DNA from: JBOGED01 sp050743625
GTDB lineage: Bacteria > Actinomycetota > Nitriliruptoria > Euzebyales > Egibacteraceae
DNA length: 8,396 nucleotides
Assembly (NCBI GenBank): GCA_050743625.1
Contig: JBOGED010000426.1
Span: 1-8,396 of the forward strand
Reading direction: 5' to 3'
Under the pieces are notes generated by a model. The model saw only the letters and a list, made by a program, of their open reading frames with translations, was not told the origin of the DNA and ran no database searches. Shown piece after piece: positions 5,353 to 8,396 of this stretch (its first letter is position 1; every line of letters begins with the position of its first letter). A program made the translations under genes and the position numbers.

Positions 5353-6393
5353 CTATATCTGGTCGCCGCCTCCCCCAATACCCTCCAGCAGTGCGGGAAC
5401 CAGCTCCGCGTTCGAGCCCGCCCCCGCGGCCCAAGCGCCGATCCGGAGCTGATTACGCAAAACTCCGACCGCACGCACGGCGGCTTCGGGACCTTCGGCC
5501 GCTGCGCTGAGCACGCCCCTGGCCACCCCGGCGATGTCGGCTCCCAAACAAAGGACCTTCAACGCATCGACCCCGTGGCGAAGCCCTCCAGACCCGATCA
5601 GGACCACATCCCTGCCGGCCGCGTCGATCACCGCGCGAGCGTGGCGGACGCACTGGGCGGTCGACCAGCCCCAATCGGCGAACGCCTGCGCGACCTGGAA
5701 AGCCCCCTCCTCACGCAGCCCTTCGACCCGCGCCCAGTTGGTCCCACCGGCACCAGCCACGTCCACCCCGGCAACTCCCGCGTCGAGGAGGGCCAGGACG
5801 TCCGCCGGAGCCATGCCAAAGCCGACCTCCTTGACGACGACCGGAGCGTCGAGCGCCGCGCACACCGTGGCGATGTGCTCGCATAACCCGCCGAAGCACG
5901 TCTGGCCTCCCGGCTGGATAGCCTCCTGGACCGCATTCAGATGCAACACCAGCAGATCCGCCTCGCACAGCTCGACCAACCGCGCGCAATCCACGGCCCC
6001 GTACTCGTGTAGCTGGACCGCCCCGAGGTTGGCCAGCAACAGCACGTCCGGCGCGACGTCTCGTACCTTGAACGTCTCGACGCCCGCCGATCCGTCGAGC
6101 ACGGCTCGACCGGAGCCCAAGCCCAGGGCCACCCGGTGCTCCTGCGCCGCGTACGCCAAGGCCCGATTGATCGGGCCGGCGTCGCTCACCCCGCCGGTCA
6201 TGCAGGAGATCAGCAACGGCACCGAGAGCCGCTTGCCCCACAGCGGTAGGGACAGGTCGACGTCGTCGAGATCTCGCTCGGGGAGCGCCCGAGCGCGGAC
6301 CCGAATGTCGTCAAGCCCCGTCGCGATCGTCGAGCCGACGTCCCCGCGCAGGGAAAGGCGGAGATGATCACGCTTACGGTCGGTCAGCGTCAC
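5353..6393 (-). CDS. fni: Type II isopentenyl-diphosphate delta-isomerase
   Basis: FMN- and Mg-dependent cytosolic enzyme interconverting IPP and DMAPP, the C5 units for isoprenoids; unrelated in fold to the type I isomerase. It has 346 residues from GTG at 6393, the normal family length. This start is chosen because AGGAGG lies seven bases upstream and the family hallmark RKRDH follows at 6-10; a longer reading to 6486 adds a non-homologous stretch and invades the dxs promoter region. Motifs in order: SCMTGG (63-68), GLGSGR (91-96), HLNAVQEAIQPGG (151-163, with the Gln and Glu used in catalysis and Mg binding), VVKEVGFG (186-193), VDVAGAGGTNWA (210-221) and the FMN-phosphate loop IGSGGLRHGVDALK (266-279). 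GSGR replaces the more usual GSQR. It is divergent from dxs, which supplies the same pathway. Confidence 0.93.
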   Translation of the reverse strand: MTLTDRKRDHLRLSLRGDVGSTIATGLDDIRVRARALPERDLDDVDLSLPLWGKRLSVPLLISCMTGGVSDAGPINRALAYAAQEHRVALGLGSGRAVLDGSAGVETFKVRDVAPDVLLLANLGAVQLHEYGAVDCARLVELCEADLLVLHLNAVQEAIQPGGQTCFGGLCEHIATVCAALDAPVVVKEVGFGMAPADVLALLDAGVAGVDVAGAGGTNWARVEGLREEGAFQVAQAFADWGWSTAQCVRHARAVIDAAGRDVVLIGSGGLRHGVDALKVLCLGADIAGVARGVLSAAAEGPEAAVRAVGVLRNQLRIGAWAAGAGSNAELVPALLEGIGGGGDQI

Positions 6394-6506
6394 TCGTGTG
6401 CCTCCTGCACCCAGCCTTGCACATACCTGTCCATTCGGCCATCCGGGTGGCACGGTGCGCGACCTCAACCGATAGCTTGGGTTCACCAGTCTGGGGCAGG
6501 AGACGG
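6394..6506. promoter_or_regulatory. Divergent fni/dxs promoter region
   Basis: These 113 bases separate the two start codons and must hold both promoters or lead into them. An imperfect 14-base palindrome GCCATCC/GGGTGGC (6438-6451, one mismatched pair) lies near the centre, where a shared operator would be expected. TTGCAC (6417-6422) on the plus strand and TTGAGG on the minus strand are possible -35 elements, but no convincing -10 partner was found for either. The fni ribosome site AGGAGG and the dxs site AGGAG (6498-6502) mark the two edges. Confidence 0.45.
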
Positions 6507-8366
6507 ATGGCGATGTTGGAGCAGATCCAAGGACCCGCCGACCTTCGCACGCTCGAGCCGGGCGAGCTGGAGGCCCTCGCGGCGGAGCTGCGCTCGTTCA
6601 TCGTCGATGCGGTCTCGAAATGCGGCGGGCATCTCGGGTCGAACCTCGGCGCGGTCGAGTTGACGCTCGCGCTTCACCGGGTCTTCGACTCTCCGCGCGA
6701 CGTGATCCTGTGGGATACCGGCCACCAAGCCTACGTCCACAAGCTTGTCACGGGGCGGCGGGACGGCTTCGCGCGACTCAAACAGGCGGGTGGGCTCTCC
6801 GGCTATCCAAGCCGAGCCGAGTCCGAGCACGACTGGGTCGAGAACAGCCACGCATCGACCATTCTCTCCTACGCGTACGGCCTCGCGACCGCCTTAAAGG
6901 GCAGCGGCCGCCGCGTGGTCGCGGTGATCGGGGACGGGGCGATGACGGGCGGGATGGCCTACGAGGCGTTGAACAACCTCGGCTACAGCGGGCGGCGGGT
7001 CCTCATCGTGCTGAACGACAACGGGCGCTCGTACGCCCCCACCGTCTCCCGGCTGTCAGAGGGGCTGTCGTGGCTGCGGCTCCACCCCTCGTTCGTCACG
7101 GCCCGGCGGCAGGTCGAGAGCCGGGTCCGCGGCCTGCCCGCCGTCGGCGGGGTCGCGTGGACCTGGATGCAGGGTGTCAAGGCCGCCTTCCGTGAGGTGT
7201 TCGAGCCGCGAGCCTTCTTCGAGACGCTGGGCGTCCGCTACACGGGGCCCATCGATGGGCACGATGTCGCCAAGGTCGAGCACGCGTTGCGCCATGCCGC
7301 GACCTATGACGGGCCAATCGTCGTGCACGTTCTTACGCAGAAGGGCCGCGGGTACGCGCCCGCCGAGCGCGACGAGGAGAAGTGCCTCCACGACACCGGG
7401 GTGTTCGACCCGGTGACGGGCGAGGCGCGCTCACCTGGCACGCAGCCGCCGGGGTATACCCAGGTCTTCAGCGATCAGCTCTTGAAGCTTGCCGACGAGC
7501 ATCCCAACCTTGTCGCCATCACCGCCGCCATGCCGGGCTCGACGGGGCTCCTTCCCCTGCAAGCGCGCGAGCCGGGCCGCGTCTTGGACGTCGGCATCGC
7601 CGAGCAGCACGCGGTCACCGCCGCCGCGGGGATGGCGATGGGAGGGTTGCGTCCCGTGGTCGCGGTCTACTCGACGTTCTTCACCCGAGCGTTCGATCAG
7701 GCGAACCTTGACGCCGGCCTGCACGGCCAGCCCGTGGTGTTCGTTCTCGACCGAGCAGGCATCACGGGTGAGGATGGCGCCTCTCATCATGGTGTTCTTG
7801 ACCTCGCCCTCTGCCTGAAGATTCCCGGTATGACCATCTTCGCCCCCTCCTCGGCCGGTGAGCTGGAGCGGATGCTGTCCGACGCCCTCCGTATCGACGG
7901 CCCGGTCGTGGTCCGCTTCCCCAAGGGCGCCGCACGCTTCGTCGAGGAGGTTGGCAGCGGCCTGCACGCGCGCAAGGTCCGCGACGGCGACGACGCGTGC
8001 GTCCTGGCCGTCGGCAAGCTCGTGGAGGCTGCGGAGGACGCCGCCGCCGAGCTCGCGTCCCACGGCTTGTCCGTCGCGGTCTGGGACGTGCGGGTCCCCA
8101 AGCCGTTGGACCCGGCGATGCTCGAGGCCGCCGCCGAGTATCCACTGGTCGTGACGGTCGAGGACGGAACCCGCATCGGCGGGGTCGGCGCGTTCGTCGC
8201 GGACGCGCTCGCGGCGCTGGACGAGACCCGCGCGGCGCCGCGCGTCTTGATCCTCGGCACGCCCGACCGCTACATCCCCGCGGCGAAGCCCGCGCAGATC
8301 CTGGCCGACCTGGGCCTGGACGGCCCCGGCATCGCGGCGGCGACCCGCAAGGCCATGGGACGGTAG
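6507..8366 (+). CDS. dxs: 1-deoxy-D-xylulose-5-phosphate synthase
   Basis: ThDP-dependent cytosolic enzyme joining pyruvate and glyceraldehyde 3-phosphate to give DXP, the first and usually flux-limiting step of the MEP pathway (also a source for thiamine and pyridoxal). It has 619 residues, the usual length. ATG 6507 lies four bases after AGGAG; ATG 6513 is an alternative, and an upstream in-frame ATG at 6396 would add 37 unrelated residues. Visible in order: GGHLGSNLGAVEL (H42), DTGHQAYVHKL (H73), GLSGYPSRAESEHD, the ThDP/Mg motif GDGAMTGGMAYEALNN (142-157) with LNDNGRS, the catalytic Glu366 in DVGIAEQHAVT, Y388 and R394 in VYSTFFTRA, DRAGITGEDGASHHG (R416, D423, H427) and VVRFPKG (R470). 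All catalytic residues known from E. coli Dxs have counterparts. The C-terminal transketolase domain (about 490-610) is complete. The next gene is not visible. Confidence 0.96.
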   Translation: MAMLEQIQGPADLRTLEPGELEALAAELRSFIVDAVSKCGGHLGSNLGAVELTLALHRVFDSPRDVILWDTGHQAYVHKLVTGRRDGFARLKQAGGLSGYPSRAESEHDWVENSHASTILSYAYGLATALKGSGRRVVAVIGDGAMTGGMAYEALNNLGYSGRRVLIVLNDNGRSYAPTVSRLSEGLSWLRLHPSFVTARRQVESRVRGLPAVGGVAWTWMQGVKAAFREVFEPRAFFETLGVRYTGPIDGHDVAKVEHALRHAATYDGPIVVHVLTQKGRGYAPAERDEEKCLHDTGVFDPVTGEARSPGTQPPGYTQVFSDQLLKLADEHPNLVAITAAMPGSTGLLPLQAREPGRVLDVGIAEQHAVTAAAGMAMGGLRPVVAVYSTFFTRAFDQANLDAGLHGQPVVFVLDRAGITGEDGASHHGVLDLALCLKIPGMTIFAPSSAGELERMLSDALRIDGPVVVRFPKGAARFVEEVGSGLHARKVRDGDDACVLAVGKLVEAAEDAAAELASHGLSVAVWDVRVPKPLDPAMLEAAAEYPLVVTVEDGTRIGGVGAFVADALAALDETRAAPRVLILGTPDRYIPAAKPAQILADLGLDGPGIAAATRKAMGR

Positions 8367-8382
8367 TTGCGTGGAGGATCCG

Positions 8383-8396
8383 CGCGGTATACCGCG
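8383..8396. repeat. Perfect 14-base palindrome at the right edge
   Basis: CGCGGTATACCGCG is its own reverse complement and starts 17 bases after the dxs stop, running to the window end, so it may be longer. It resembles the GCGGTACCGC palindrome upstream of the kinase. It could be an operator for a following gene or the start of a hairpin. A GTG at 8371 could open a following reading frame through it. Confidence 0.4.

Noticed and set aside
5534..6367. 277-codon plus-strand ORF opposite fni
   Set aside because: It is the shadow of a well-conserved isomerase gene. Its Ser/Thr/Arg/Pro-rich product has no domain.
6394..6486. Upstream extension of fni to 6486
   Set aside because: The added 31 residues have no family counterpart, while the GTG at 6393 has AGGAGG at good spacing and sits just before the RKRDH motif.
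6396..6506. Upstream extension of dxs to 6396
   Set aside because: The extra 37 residues overlap the divergent promoter region and the fni ribosome site, and precede a better start with AGGAG.
1..8396. CRISPR arrays, tRNA or rRNA genes, insertion sequences
   Set aside because: No regularly spaced long repeats, no cloverleaf or rRNA-like segments, and no transposase-like ORFs or terminal inverted repeats were seen by eye.

Overview
The window is high-GC DNA from a bacterial chromosome and looks like ordinary core-metabolism territory, not an island. Codon use (mostly G or C in third position), GTG starts, a translated attenuator leader before ilvB and the style of the sensor kinase point to an actinobacterium-like organism, perhaps an uncultured deep-branching Actinomycetota. 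That placement is inference; no marker gene here settles the phylum. I see no rRNA, tRNA, transposase, CRISPR array or phage gene.

Layout from left to right. 1-124: the sequence after ilvB, with a GC-rich hairpin and no recognisable ilvN start. 125-1936 (minus): ilvB, the acetolactate synthase large subunit. 1937-2204 (minus): the ilvB control region, with a candidate promoter, a 28-residue leader peptide carrying consecutive Leu-Leu-Val-Pro-Ile codons, and an intrinsic terminator just before the structural gene. This is a classical ribosome-mediated attenuator for branched-chain amino acids. 2222-2264: three adjacent palindromes upstream of that promoter. 2298-2338 (minus): an intrinsic terminator closing the two-component operon. 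2339-2556: a structured stretch that can be read as two tiny ORFs on the minus strand, coupled to the upstream genes, or as a small RNA on the plus strand. 2557-3255 (minus): a NarL/FixJ-type response regulator. 3252-4991 (minus): a multi-pass membrane histidine kinase whose stop overlaps the regulator start. 4992-5352: a 361-base intergenic region with four copies of CTCCTCAC and a strong hairpin. 5353-6393 (minus): fni, the type II isopentenyl-diphosphate isomerase. 6394-6506: a divergent promoter region. 6507-8366 (plus): dxs, 1-deoxy-D-xylulose-5-phosphate synthase. 8367-8396: the start of the next intergenic or coding stretch, ending in a perfect 14-base palindrome.

The genes fall into three functional blocks. 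ilvB commits pyruvate to valine, leucine and isoleucine synthesis and appears to be controlled by the supply of charged branched-chain tRNAs. The kinase and regulator form a complete two-component pair of unknown stimulus. fni and dxs stand back to back: dxs starts the MEP route to isoprenoids, and fni balances IPP against DMAPP at its end. The best candidates for something undescribed are the two GGGNP-containing micro-ORFs (or the alternative RNA) at the end of the two-component operon, and the repeat-rich leader of the kinase.
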